Shown here: one piece after another, positions 1 through 7,916 of the stretch
How the letters are laid out: each line of letters opens with the position of its first letter
Position numbering within the stretch: position 1 is the first letter of the stretch
Source of the DNA: Planosporangium thailandense
GTDB taxonomy: Bacteria; Actinomycetota; Actinomycetes; Mycobacteriales; Micromonosporaceae
Direction: 5' to 3'
NCBI RefSeq assembly: GCF_011947195.1
Contig: NZ_JAATVY010000001.1
Coordinates: forward strand, 496,001 to 560,000
Length of the DNA: 64,000 nucleotides
Notes under the pieces: generated by a model
Databases searched by the model: none
Seen by the model: the letters and a program-made list of their open reading frames with translations, nothing else
What the model was told of the DNA's origin: nothing
Program-made: the position numbers and the translations under genes

Positions 1-588
1 CTGTACGGCCAGCAGGCCAACCCGACGCGCAAGGTGTACGAGCGGGCGATCAACCCGATGAACCCGAGCGGGCCGGACGCGCACGCCCAGGTGTTCCCGT
101 ACGTGTTCGCGGTCAGTCGGCTCACCGAGCACCACACCGCCGGTGGCATGAGCCGTACCGTCGCGCACCTGGCCGAGCTGCAGCCGGAGATGTTCGTCGA
201 GGTGTCGCCGGAGCTGGCCGCCGAGCGCGGACTGACCCACCTCGGCTGGGCGCACGTCGTCACCGCGCGGGCGGTCGTCGAGGCGAAGGTGCTGGTCACC
301 GACCGGCTCACCCCGCTGCGGGTGGAGGGCCGGACGATCCACCAGATCTGGCTGCCGTACCACTGGGGACGGGAGGGCCTGACCACCGGTGACTCCACCA
401 ACGACCTGTTCGGCATCAGCCTCGACCCCAACACGCTGATCCAGGAGAGCAAGGTCGGCACCTGCGACATCCAGCCAGGGCGCCGGCCCACCGGGAAGGC
501 GCTGCTGGCGTACGTGGCCGACTACCGGCGGCGGGCCGGCGTGACCGACGACCCGCACCCGCCGGTCGTCACGGCGGGGGAGGGCTGA
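1..588 (+). CDS. Formate dehydrogenase major (alpha) subunit, C-terminal part
   Basis: The reading frame is open from the first base, so this is the 3' end of a gene that begins outside the window; 195 codons remain before TGA at 586-588. The residues match the C-terminal molybdopterin-dinucleotide-binding domain of FdnG/FdoG-type formate dehydrogenases: 'LTEHHTAGGMSR', 'PEMFVEVSPELAAERG', 'IHQIWLPYHWG' and the final 'DPNTLIQESKVGTCDI'. The family oxidises formate to CO2 and passes electrons to an iron-sulfur beta subunit. The catalytic Sec/Cys and the iron-sulfur cluster lie upstream and cannot be judged. No beta or gamma subunit follows, so any partners are on the other side or elsewhere. 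Confidence 0.85.
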   Translation: MYGQQANPTRKVYERAINPMNPSGPDAHAQVFPYVFAVSRLTEHHTAGGMSRTVAHLAELQPEMFVEVSPELAAERGLTHLGWAHVVTARAVVEAKVLVTDRLTPLRVEGRTIHQIWLPYHWGREGLTTGDSTNDLFGISLDPNTLIQESKVGTCDIQPGRRPTGKALLAYVADYRRRAGVTDDPHPPVVTAGEG

Positions 589-590
589 GC

Positions 591-677
591 GCCCCAAGAT
601 CCCGGCACTGTTGCACACATTGCTGCCTCGGCGCGCGCTGAGGCAGCAATGTCGCACATATTGCGGGGATCTTGGGC
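591..677. terminator. Long imperfect inverted repeat between convergent genes
   Basis: Two arms of about 37 bases flank a GC-rich loop near 630-639. The outer ends (CCCAAGATCCC) and the inner ends (ACATTGCTGCCTC) pair perfectly and the middle is partly mismatched. It fills the whole gap between the convergent formate dehydrogenase and methyltransferase genes and touches the stop codon of the latter, so it probably acts as a bidirectional terminator. The 12-mer GCCCCAAGATCC at its left end recurs at 8374-8385, also downstream of a gene, hinting at an interspersed element. Confidence 0.6.
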
Positions 678-1468
678 TAGCGGCGGCCGATGACGACCGT
701 CGCCGCCAGCTCGTCGTCGCTGGCCACCGACGGGGTGAGCCCGGCGGCGGACAGCGTGTCGACGGCCGCGTCCACCTGGTCCGCGCCGACCTCCGACAGC
801 AGATGGCCGCCCGTCGCCAGCCAGTCGCGGGCCCCCGCGGCCACCCGGCGCAGGACGTCGAGGCCGTCACCGCCGCCGTCGAGCGCCACCAGCGGCTCGT
901 GCAGCCGCGCCTCCGGCGGTAGCAGGGCGACCGCACCGGTCGGTACGTAGGGGACGTTGGCGACAAGCACGTCGACCCGGCCGCGCAGTCGGGCCGGCAG
1001 CGGGGCGTACAGGTCGCCGGCGTACACGTGGCCGTCGAAGGCCGCGAGGTTGCGCCGGGCGCACGCGACGGCGGCCGGCTCGATGTCCACCGCGTACAGG
1101 TCGACATCACCGACGAGCGTCGCCACCGCCACGCCCACCGCACCCGAGCCGCAGGCGAGGTCCACGACGACAGATCCCGGCCCGGCGAGCGCCGCGGCCC
1201 GGCGTACGAGCAGTTCGGTGCGCTGGCGTGGCACGAAGACGCCGGGGTCGACCGCGATGCGCAGGCCGCAGAACCCGGCCCAGCCGACGATGTGCTCCAG
1301 CGGCAGCCCGGCCACCCGCTGCTCCACCAGGCTCAGCAGCGTCGCCGGCGTCGTCGCGGCATCGATCAGCAGCTGTGCCTCGTCCTCGGCGAACACGCAG
1401 CCGGCGGCGCGCAGCCGATCGACGATCGCGGCCGGGCTCGGCGCCGGCGTGGAGCGGGAGGTCGACAT
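677..1468 (-). CDS. Putative protein N5-glutamine methyltransferase (PrmC/HemK-like)
   Basis: This 263-residue protein has a short helical N-terminal region and a class I SAM-dependent methyltransferase fold: motif I 'DLACGSGAVGVAVA' near residue 100, an acidic 'YAVDIEP' that would hold the SAM ribose, and 'VANVPYVP' at the catalytic position. PrmC enzymes methylate the Gln of the GGQ motif in release factors and carry NPPY at that site; here it is NVPY, as in the paralogous actinobacterial group annotated 'putative protein N(5)-glutamine methyltransferase'. The substrate may therefore not be a release factor. The gene stands alone and ends inside the inverted repeat at 591-677. Confidence 0.8.
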   Translation of the reverse strand: MSTSRSTPAPSPAAIVDRLRAAGCVFAEDEAQLLIDAATTPATLLSLVEQRVAGLPLEHIVGWAGFCGLRIAVDPGVFVPRQRTELLVRRAAALAGPGSVVVDLACGSGAVGVAVATLVGDVDLYAVDIEPAAVACARRNLAAFDGHVYAGDLYAPLPARLRGRVDVLVANVPYVPTGAVALLPPEARLHEPLVALDGGGDGLDVLRRVAAGARDWLATGGHLLSEVGADQVDAAVDTLSAAGLTPSVASDDELAATVVIGRR

Positions 1469-1513
1469 TGGTCGCCGACGTTACCCGAGGCTCCCCACCT
1501 GCTCAACCGTGGC

Positions 1514-3031
1514 TCACTGGGCGGTGGGTGCCCGACCGGCGCGCTTCTGCTCGTACATCCGTTGGTCGACGAGGGTCATGGCGGCGATCAGTTCGTCCGC
1601 CTCCAGCGGGAGGACGACCAGCCCGTGCGAGGCGTTGACCGGAAGGCGGTCGTCGTCCTCGCTCAGCGCCCGCGCCACGACGGCCATCAACTCCTCCGGA
1701 CCGCCGATGTCCGAGGCCCGGGCGAGCACGCAGAACTCGTCACCGCCGATCCGGTACGCCGCGCCGATCCCGGAGACCGCGTCCGCCAGCGACTTGCCCA
1801 GGCGTTTCAGCAGCGCGTCGCCGGCGGGATGGCCCAGCGTGTCGTTGTAGGCCTTGAAACCGTTGAGGTCGCTGAGGGTGAGGTAGAGCGGCTCGTCCGG
1901 GGTGCACTTCGGCAGGTGCACGGCGATATCCGCCTCCAGGCTGCGGCGGTTGCGCAGTCCGGTGAGGGCGTCGGTGTTCGCCGCCTGTACCAGCGCGGAC
2001 TGGCGCCTGCGGAGCGTGCGCAGCGCGTACGAAATGATCAGCAGCGACGTGACGAGGACGACGCAGGGCAGCCAGCCGACGCCGGTGAGCAGGCCGGTCG
2101 GGGCCGGCGCGACCGTCACGGCGTACCAGTGGTTGTCGTTGCCCACCGCCGCCGGTACCCGCTGGTACGCGACCTGGCGGCCGTCGACCTGCACGAAGCC
2201 GCCGTCTCCCCACTGCCGTACCAGCGGCGCGAACGTCTGGTTCTCCGGGTCGCCCAGGGGCTGGTTGGCGCCTTGCGGGCGGGCGCTGTCGATGATGACC
2301 TCCCCGCTGTCGGCGTCGACGATCAGCAGGTGCCCGTAGCCGTTGTCCAGCTCCTTCCGGAAGCCTTCGACGGTGATCTCCAGGTGCACCATCGCGTGCT
2401 TGACGTGGTCGGGCATGAGGACCTGGGTCCCGCTGGAGATGACCCAGTCGCCGACGGACGGGGAGCGGTACGGCCGGGACTGGTGCACGACACCCGGTGA
2501 CGTCGCGAACACGGGTTTGAAGTACGGAGCGGACAGGCTGACTCCGGACAGCTTGTCGCGGGGGACGGCCGCACCGTGTACGACGGAGGCGTTCTCGATT
2601 CCGGAGACGTCGATGAAGGCGGCCTCTCCGATGCGGTCCGGGTACATCTGGCCCAGGTAGATCAGGTCCTGGTTGACGCGCTCGACGACCAGGTCGGTCG
2701 GGTTCGCCCGCTGGGGCAGTCGGCCGCGGCTGCCGTAGCTCTCGCCGCCGTAGTAGTCGACGAACGAGTAGTTGCGGCCGGCGAGCTCGATGATGGCGCC
2801 GGCCCGGTCGAAGAAGTCCCGCGCGTTGTGCGAGCCGGCGGCGGAGCGCTGAGCGAGCGCGGACTGCTCCGTCTGGATGGCGTTGGCCCGGCCGGTTGCA
2901 GCACTGGCGATCGCGGCCAGCAGAAAGATGACCGCGCCCGCCAGCGTCACCAGCGTGGACCGCCGTACTGCACCCACCGCAACCTCGTCGTCGGATCGAA
3001 ACGAGAAATCTTCTGACTTCTGCGCCCTCAT
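1514..3031 (-). CDS. Membrane diguanylate cyclase with extracytoplasmic sensor domain
   Basis: This is a 505-residue protein. A transmembrane helix at about residues 26-47 is followed by about 260 residues of extracytoplasmic sensor, probably Cache-like, a second helix near residues 317-338, and a C-terminal GGDEF domain. The active loop 'YRIGGDEF' is intact, so synthesis of cyclic di-GMP from two GTP is expected. The RxxD inhibitory site normally five residues before GGDEF is absent, so product feedback through the I-site is unlikely. No EAL domain follows. It is divergent from a BMP-family lipoprotein gene across a 74-bp gap, so an extracellular ligand may link the two; that link is inference. 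Confidence 0.88.
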   Translation of the reverse strand: MRAQKSEDFSFRSDDEVAVGAVRRSTLVTLAGAVIFLLAAIASAATGRANAIQTEQSALAQRSAAGSHNARDFFDRAGAIIELAGRNYSFVDYYGGESYGSRGRLPQRANPTDLVVERVNQDLIYLGQMYPDRIGEAAFIDVSGIENASVVHGAAVPRDKLSGVSLSAPYFKPVFATSPGVVHQSRPYRSPSVGDWVISSGTQVLMPDHVKHAMVHLEITVEGFRKELDNGYGHLLIVDADSGEVIIDSARPQGANQPLGDPENQTFAPLVRQWGDGGFVQVDGRQVAYQRVPAAVGNDNHWYAVTVAPAPTGLLTGVGWLPCVVLVTSLLIISYALRTLRRRQSALVQAANTDALTGLRNRRSLEADIAVHLPKCTPDEPLYLTLSDLNGFKAYNDTLGHPAGDALLKRLGKSLADAVSGIGAAYRIGGDEFCVLARASDIGGPEELMAVVARALSEDDDRLPVNASHGLVVLPLEADELIAAMTLVDQRMYEQKRAGRAPTAQ

Positions 3032-3105
3032 ATCGGCCGCCGTTCTTCCGATATGAGGACATCCGGCGCGGGTCGGAGGTGGTTTTCAGAAGGGAGCACG
3101 GAGCC

Positions 3106-4179
3106 GTGCTTGGCAGGTATGCGAAGAGGTTCGCCGTCTCCGGGACGGTCGCACTGGTCGTGCTCGCCGCGTCGGCGTGCGGTAAGGCGGCGGCCGACCA
3201 GGCCACGTCCGCTCCCACGCGCCGGACGGTCACCGTCGGCCTCGCCTACGACATCGGCGGGCGCGGGGACAAGTCGTTCAACGACGCCGCCGCCGCCGGC
3301 CTGGAACGGGCGAAGGCGAGCCTCGACGTCCAGATCAAGGAGCTCGAGGCGCTGCAGAACGAGACCGAGGACGACAAGTACAACCGGCTGAAGCTGCTCT
3401 GCGACGCCGGCTACCAGGTCGTCATCGCGGTCGGTGTCGTCTACGCCGGCGCCGACCCCACGACGGGCCCGCTGGCACGCGCCGCCCACGACTGCCCCAA
3501 GACCAGGTTCGGGGCTGTCGACATCGACAACGTGAAGGCTCCCAACGTCGCCAACCTGGTCTTCGCCGCGGACCAGGGCTCCTTCCTCGTCGGCGCCGCG
3601 GCCGCGCTCACCAGCAAGACCGGCCGCATCGGCTTCGTGGGCGGCTGCGACCTGCCCCTCATCAGGCAGTTCGAGGCGGGGTACGCGGCCGGGGCGAAGG
3701 CCGTACGCGCCGACGCCACGGTCGACGTGAACTACCTGTCGACGCCGGCCAACGGCTGCCCCGGCTTCATCGACCCCGACGGCGCCCAGGCGGTCGCGAG
3801 CCGGATGTACGCCGGTGGCGCCGACGTCGTCTACCAGGCCGCCGGCGGCTCCGGCCTCGGCGTCTTCCAGGCCGCGAAGGCCAGCGGCAAGTGGGCCATC
3901 GGGGTCGACTCCGATCAGTACCAGCTCGTCACTCCCGACCTGCGTGACGTGATCCTCACCTCCATGATCAAGCGGGTGGACACGGCCGTGTACGACTTCA
4001 TCAAGGCGGTCAGTGAGAACAAGTTCAAGGCCGGCACCGTGATGTTCGACTTGAAGAGCGGCGGCGTCGAGTACGCGACGTCCGGCGGCAAGCTCGCCGA
4101 CATCAAGCCGCGCCTGGACGAGCTGGAGAAGCAGATCAACAGCGGGAAGATCGTGATTCCCGGCGCCACGACCGGCTGA
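3106..4179 (+). CDS. BMP/PnrA-family substrate-binding lipoprotein
   Basis: This is a lipoprotein of about 357 residues. I chose GTG 3106 because a GGGAG ribosome site lies 8-9 bases upstream and the protein then opens with a compact signal peptide ending in 'LAASAC', a somewhat weak lipobox; the frame also opens at GTG 3079. The mature part matches the basic membrane protein/PnrA family: 'GLAYDIGGRGDKSFNDAA' at the start, 'IGFVGGCDLPLIRQFEAGY' in the middle, and 'SMIKRVDTAVYDFIKA' near the end. Family members bind purine nucleosides or related ligands for ABC importers. No ATPase or permease gene is adjacent, so it may serve a distant transporter or act as a sensor. Confidence 0.85.
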   Translation: MLGRYAKRFAVSGTVALVVLAASACGKAAADQATSAPTRRTVTVGLAYDIGGRGDKSFNDAAAAGLERAKASLDVQIKELEALQNETEDDKYNRLKLLCDAGYQVVIAVGVVYAGADPTTGPLARAAHDCPKTRFGAVDIDNVKAPNVANLVFAADQGSFLVGAAAALTSKTGRIGFVGGCDLPLIRQFEAGYAAGAKAVRADATVDVNYLSTPANGCPGFIDPDGAQAVASRMYAGGADVVYQAAGGSGLGVFQAAKASGKWAIGVDSDQYQLVTPDLRDVILTSMIKRVDTAVYDFIKAVSENKFKAGTVMFDLKSGGVEYATSGGKLADIKPRLDELEKQINSGKIVIPGATTG

Positions 4180-4206
4180 GTCCCCGCGGGCCCGCGCCGC
4201 GCCCGG

Positions 4207-4262
4207 GCCGGTCAGCCGAGCCGCGCCCGCGCCGGTCAGCCGAGCCGCGCCCGCGCCGGTCA
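4207..4262. repeat. 24-bp tandem repeat at a gene end
   Basis: Two exact 24-bp units (4207-4230 and 4231-4254) and the first 8 bases of a third lie between the BMP lipoprotein gene and the stop codon of the VOC gene. The partial third copy supplies that stop codon. This looks like slippage in GC-rich DNA; I see no other role. Confidence 0.8.
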
Positions 4263-4637
4263 TCCCAGCCACAGGCAGAACGGGTGACCGGCCGGGTCGA
4301 GGTAGACGCGGACGTCTTCCTGCGGCTGGTGGTCGGCCAGGGTCGCGCCACAGGCCCTGGCGTGCGCCCCCGCGCTGTCGAGGTCGTCGACGCGGATCTC
4401 GAGGTGCATCATCATCTGCTGGTCGGTGGGGCCGGCCGGCCAGCCGGGGCGGACGTAATCCGTCTCGGTCTGGAAGGCCAGCCCCACGCCGCCGTCCGGG
4501 GCTCTCATCAGGACCCAGTCCGGCTCCTCCACGGTGATGTGCCAGCCGAGCAGCCGCTCGTAGAAGCGTGCCAACGCACCCGGGTCGGGGGCGCTGATGT
4601 TGACGGTCGTGAACGTCAATCCGTGCGGCCTGGTCAT
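4260..4637 (-). CDS. VOC-family (glyoxalase/bleomycin-resistance fold) protein
   Basis: This is a single-domain VOC protein of 125 residues from ATG 4637, which has a GAAGGA ribosome site 6 bases upstream; the frame extends to 4688, but the first 17 codons look like leader. Recognisable family features are 'TTVNISAPDPGALARFYERLLGW' split by the usual beta-alpha-beta pattern, 'EPDWVLMRAPDGGVGLAFQ', 'MMMHLEIRVDDLDSA' and the ending 'YLDPAGHPFCLWLG'. VOC proteins are metal-dependent enzymes or drug-binding proteins; the substrate cannot be deduced here. Neighbours give no clear pathway. Confidence 0.8.
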   Translation of the reverse strand: MTRPHGLTFTTVNISAPDPGALARFYERLLGWHITVEEPDWVLMRAPDGGVGLAFQTETDYVRPGWPAGPTDQQMMMHLEIRVDDLDSAGAHARACGATLADHQPQEDVRVYLDPAGHPFCLWLG

Positions 4638-4739
4638 ATCGGTTCCTTCGGCCGTGAGGCTCGGGGGTGTCGACATCGTAGGTGGCATCGAAGTCCCGAG
4701 GATTGACGATCGCGGACCCGGCGGGCGGTTACAGGGCGG

Positions 4740-5627
4740 TCACAGCGCCCCGAGCGCTCCGACGACGTGCTCGCCGAGCCTCTCGACGAAACCGACCGGT
4801 TCGGCGGCGAACGGCATCACATGCACCTCGGTGATGCCGACCTCGGCGTACCCCGCCAGCTGCGCGACGAACGCCTTGCCGCCCTCGGCGTCGGCGGTGA
4901 CCGGCGCCGCCCAAAGGACTGTCTTGCGGATCCGGTCGTAGTCGGTGCCTTCCCGGGCGCAGTGGTCGGCGAGGACGTCGAGCTTCGCCTTCACCTGCGC
5001 CGGGCTCGAGTGCGGTCCGGCGAACAGGTTGGTGGCGTCGGCGTACCGGGCGACCAAGCGCAGGGTCTTCTTCTCGCCGGATCCACCGATCATGATCGGC
5101 GTCCGGCGCAGCGGCTGGGGAGAATTGATCGTCTCGGCGAGCCGGTAGTGCCGGCCCTCGTAAGGGCCGTCGTCGTCGCTCCACATCTGGCGCACGATCC
5201 GCAGCGTCTCCTCCAGTCGCTCGAACCGCTCCGCCAGCGGAGGGAACGGTACGCCGAAGGCGGCGTGCTCGCGCTCGTACCAGGCGGCGCCCAGGCCGAG
5301 GACGGCCCGACCGCCGGAAAGCACGTCCACTGTGGATACAATCTTGGCGAGTAGCCCCGGATGCCGGTAGGTCACACCGGTCACCAGTAGCTGCAGTTCG
5401 ACCGAGCGGGTGTGCGCGGCGAGGAAGGCGAGCGTCGTGTACCCCTCCAGCATCGGTGCGTCGACGTCGCCGAGGCCCATGTCCGCGATCTGCAGGTAGT
5501 GGTCCATCGCCGACAGGTTCGCCACGCCGGCCGCCTCGGCGGCGGCGCCGACGCGGGCCAGGGTGGGGCCGATCGCCGCCGGGCCGCCCGGGTAGTCGAA
5601 GTTGACCAGATGTACCCCGAGCCTCAT
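4740..5627 (-). CDS. LLM-class F420-dependent oxidoreductase
   Basis: This 295-residue protein has the luciferase-like monooxygenase TIM-barrel pattern: 'MRLGVHLVNFDYPGG', 'MDHYLQI', 'LVTGVTYRHPGLLAKIVSTVDVLSGGRAVLGLGAAW' in segments, and 'TPIMIGGSGEKKTLRLVARYAD'. Actinobacterial members of this group generally use cofactor F420 for hydride transfer. It is second in an operon: its ATG overlaps the TGA of the upstream NADPH:F420 reductase-like gene (ATGA, 5624-5627), so the two are translationally coupled, and the partner could supply reduced F420. Both lie downstream of the palindromic operators at 6361-6438. The substrate is unknown. Confidence 0.85.
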   Translation of the reverse strand: MRLGVHLVNFDYPGGPAAIGPTLARVGAAAEAAGVANLSAMDHYLQIADMGLGDVDAPMLEGYTTLAFLAAHTRSVELQLLVTGVTYRHPGLLAKIVSTVDVLSGGRAVLGLGAAWYEREHAAFGVPFPPLAERFERLEETLRIVRQMWSDDDGPYEGRHYRLAETINSPQPLRRTPIMIGGSGEKKTLRLVARYADATNLFAGPHSSPAQVKAKLDVLADHCAREGTDYDRIRKTVLWAAPVTADAEGGKAFVAQLAGYAEVGITEVHVMPFAAEPVGFVERLGEHVVGALGAL

Positions 5628-6304
5628 CGGACCACCTTGATGTTGAACATCGGCGTGTTCAACGTGCCCATCAGTCGCAGCCAGATCGGCAGCAGCATCT
5701 CGGTGCCGCGGGCGGCGGTGAGGTCGCCGAGGTCGATCACGTCCCGGTGGCCGAAGGACTCGAGCAGATCGGTGACGGTCTTCTTCGCGTCGGCGTCGTT
5801 GCCGGCCACGAACACCGTGTGGTCGCCGTCGGCCAACTGGCGGGGGTTGACCATGAGCGCCGCGGTCAGGGTGTTGAGCGCCTTGACCACCTTCAGGTCC
5901 GGGAACGCGGCCTGGAGCTGCTCGGCGAGGGAGTCGGTGTCCTTGACGAACAGGGTGGGTGGGAAGCCCTGGGAGAAGTCGAGCGGGTTGGCGATGTCGA
6001 GCAGGATCTTGCCGGCCAGGTTGTCGGCGCCGGCGGACTGAAGGGTGGCCAGGGAGACGTGGCCGGAGGTGGCGTTGACGAGCAGTTCGGCACCGGCGGC
6101 CGCCTCGGCGAACGGCGCCAACCGGACGTCGGGGTGCGAGGTGGCCCAGGTGGAGTAGGGCGGGTTGCCCATGGCGTCCGGCTCGCTGCGGCTCAACGTC
6201 GCGGCCACGTCACGGGTGCCTACCGTCACCTCGTGGCCCAGCTCGGCGAGCCGGCCGGCGAGCGCCTGTCCGACCATTCCGGTGCCCAGGACTGCGATCT
6301 TCAT
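5624..6304 (-). CDS. NADPH-dependent F420 reductase-like protein
   Basis: From ATG 6304 (AAGGAG site 8 bases upstream) this is a 226-residue protein with an N-terminal Rossmann nucleotide-binding motif, 'MKIAVLGTGMVGQALAGRLAELGHEV', here broken at residue 20, followed by 'VGTRD', typical of NADP-dependent F420 reductase/oxidoreductase-coenzyme F420 fold proteins. Later segments 'LLDIANPLDFSQGFPPTLF' and 'KALNTLTAALM' fit the same family. It would move hydride between NADPH and F420 in the cytoplasm. The next gene, an LLM-class oxidoreductase, overlaps by four bases. Two operator-like palindromes between this gene and the divergent TetR gene suggest repression by that regulator. Confidence 0.85.
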   Translation of the reverse strand: MKIAVLGTGMVGQALAGRLAELGHEVTVGTRDVAATLSRSEPDAMGNPPYSTWATSHPDVRLAPFAEAAAGAELLVNATSGHVSLATLQSAGADNLAGKILLDIANPLDFSQGFPPTLFVKDTDSLAEQLQAAFPDLKVVKALNTLTAALMVNPRQLADGDHTVFVAGNDADAKKTVTDLLESFGHRDVIDLGDLTAARGTEMLLPIWLRLMGTLNTPMFNIKVVR

Positions 6305-6360
6305 TGCGGGTACTCCTTGTGTTTCGCGGGAAGTGGAAGCGTCGTGCTCGCCACAAGTTA

Positions 6361-6374
6361 ACAGACAGGTCTGT
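6361..6374. promoter_or_regulatory. TetR operator candidate, proximal to the F420 operon
   Basis: The arms ACAGAC and GTCTGT flank a 2-base centre. The core is the same as in the site at 6419-6438, and the centres are 61 bp apart, near six helical turns. It lies 57 bases upstream of the F420 reductase-like start codon. Confidence 0.7.
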
Positions 6375-6418
6375 CTACACCCAGACGTCGGTGATGTGGC
6401 ACAGGGAACATGGCCGTC

Positions 6419-6440
6419 TGTACAGACTTGTCTGTACAAT
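6419..6440. promoter_or_regulatory. TetR operator candidate overlapping a -10 box
   Basis: The arms TGTACAGAC and GTCTGTACA form a perfect 9-bp dyad around TT (6419-6438). Its right arm runs into TACAAT (6435-6440), a good -10 hexamer for the TetR gene that starts at 6501. Binding here would block the regulator's own promoter, as in many TetR systems. Confidence 0.75.
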
Positions 6441-6500
6441 GACACCTTGATCAACGCTCCGTGACGTGCGGTGCGCGACCGGGTGCGGGAGGTAATTCGG

Positions 6501-7082
6501 ATGGTGCAGTCAGGTGGGGCGCCACGGTGCGCCCGTGACCGCATTCTCGATACCGCGTTCCGGATGTTTTACGCCCACGGCCCGCGCGGGGTCGGCGTCG
6601 ACACCGTGATCGCCGAGTCCGGCGTGGCGAAGGCGACGCTGTACAAGTACTTCCCGCGCAAGGACGACCTGGTGCTGGCGTATCTGGACAAGGTCGACCA
6701 GGTCTGGTTCGGCCAGCTACGGGCCGCTGCCCGCGCGGCCGGCGACGACCCGCGTGACCAGCTCGTGGGCATGTTCGACGCGCTCGCCTCCGCCTGCCGC
6801 AGCGAGGGCTACCACGGCTGCGCGTTCATCAACACGGCCGCGGAGTTCGAGCCGGGCAGCGACGTGCACGCCCGCACCGTCGAGCACAAGAATGTCGTAC
6901 GGGCGTGGGTGACCGACCTTGCCCGCCGGGCCGGCGCGGACGATCCGGAACGGCTCGCCCGTCAGCTCACGCTGCTGCTCGACGGTGGGCTGGCCGCGGG
7001 CGTCCTCGACGCCGACCCGGTGACGCCGGACGCGACGCGAGCCGCCGCCCGCGTCCTGGTCGACGCCGCCTGCTCCGGCTGA
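6501..7082 (+). CDS. TetR/AcrR-family transcriptional repressor
   Basis: This is a 193-residue repressor. I chose ATG 6501 because GGGAGG ends 8 bases before it; GTG 6471 is in frame but lacks such a site. The N-terminal helix-turn-helix is clear: 'ILDTAFRMFYAHGPRGVGVD' then 'IAESGVAKATLYKYFPRKDDLV' in two segments. The C-terminal ligand domain contains 'YHGCAFINTAAEF', seen in TetR proteins that guard oxidoreductase genes. It is divergent from the F420 reductase/LLM operon, with two matching palindromes in the shared gap, so autoregulation plus control of that operon is the natural model. The inducer is unknown. Confidence 0.9.
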   Translation: MVQSGGAPRCARDRILDTAFRMFYAHGPRGVGVDTVIAESGVAKATLYKYFPRKDDLVLAYLDKVDQVWFGQLRAAARAAGDDPRDQLVGMFDALASACRSEGYHGCAFINTAAEFEPGSDVHARTVEHKNVVRAWVTDLARRAGADDPERLARQLTLLLDGGLAAGVLDADPVTPDATRAAARVLVDAACSG

Positions 7083-7122
7083 CGTCTCACTCCGCCTGGT
7101 CCGGCTGACGTCTCACTCCGCC
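7074..7122. repeat. 26-bp tandem duplication across a stop codon
   Basis: A 23-base sequence beginning TCCGGCTGACGTC at 7074 is repeated exactly at 7100, with a period of 26 bp. The first copy includes the TGA of the TetR gene. It is probably a recent slippage event with no effect on the protein. Confidence 0.75.
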
Positions 7123-7341
7123 GACCGGCCCGCGCCCGCGCCGCCGACGAAGGTCGGTGGGGCACGGCCGTCCGTACCCGCGACGTGCCCTCGTTGTTGG
7201 GGTGCTGGTCATCCCGGTCGGCGACGTACGCGCGGAACGTGAAAATCTCGAACCGGCCGAAATTGCATCGACGTCCGTATATTTCTATCGCCGGACCGCG
7301 CCAGGGCCGACCGGTTGGTATCCCACAGGGAGGGCAGTGGA

Positions 7342-7776
7342 ATGCGGGCATTGAGTCGGATCCACGGTGAGATTCTGTCGCTCTTCCGAGTCGTCGTCGG
7401 CCTGCTGTTTCTGTGCCACGGTGCGGCGACCCTGTTCGGTGTGATGGGTGGTGCCTTCGGTACCCGGCACGCGGCTCATGTCGGGGCGTGGCCGGGCTGG
7501 TGGGCCGCTGTCATCCAGTTGGTGACCGGCACGCTCGTACTGCTCGGATGCCTCACCCGGCTCGCCGCGCTGCTGGCTTCGGGATCGATGGCCTACGCGT
7601 ACTTCACCGTGCACCAGGAGCGCGGCCTGTTGCCGATCCAGAACGGCGGCGAGCTGCCGGTCCTGTTCTGCTGGTCGTTCCTGCTGATCGCGATCGCCGG
7701 ACCGGGGCGCTGGTCCCTGGACGACCTGATCGCGCGGGTACGCCACCAGCCGGCCAAGCAGTTGGCCGGCGCGTAG
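7342..7776 (+). CDS. DoxX-family membrane protein
   Basis: From ATG 7342 (GGGAGGG 8 bases upstream) this is a 144-residue protein with four predicted membrane helices. 'FRVVVGLLFLCHGAATLFG' is the usual DoxX opening helix, and 'GGELPVLFCWSFLLIAIAGPGRWSLDDL', read in two parts, is the typical last helix and tail. DoxX proteins sit in the cytoplasmic membrane and are linked to redox and thiol stress, with no agreed enzymatic reaction. The gene is alone; 258 bp upstream hold only the 26-bp duplication and no recognisable gene. Confidence 0.85.
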   Translation: MRALSRIHGEILSLFRVVVGLLFLCHGAATLFGVMGGAFGTRHAAHVGAWPGWWAAVIQLVTGTLVLLGCLTRLAALLASGSMAYAYFTVHQERGLLPIQNGGELPVLFCWSFLLIAIAGPGRWSLDDLIARVRHQPAKQLAGA

Positions 7777-7916
7777 CCGCCGCGTTCCGTCGTCGGCTCG
7801 CCCGCTCCCTACCCTCGCGGTTGTACGGCCGCCCGGTACGGTACGACGACCGTGGTACCTGAGCGTGCGGTCGCCGGCTGACGACAACGGCGCTGCGGTC
7901 ACCCAGGATCGACCTC

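Noticed and set aside
4207-4262. Small satellite or regulatory array
   Set aside because: It has only two and a third units at a gene end, with no dyad or promoter sense; slippage explains it.
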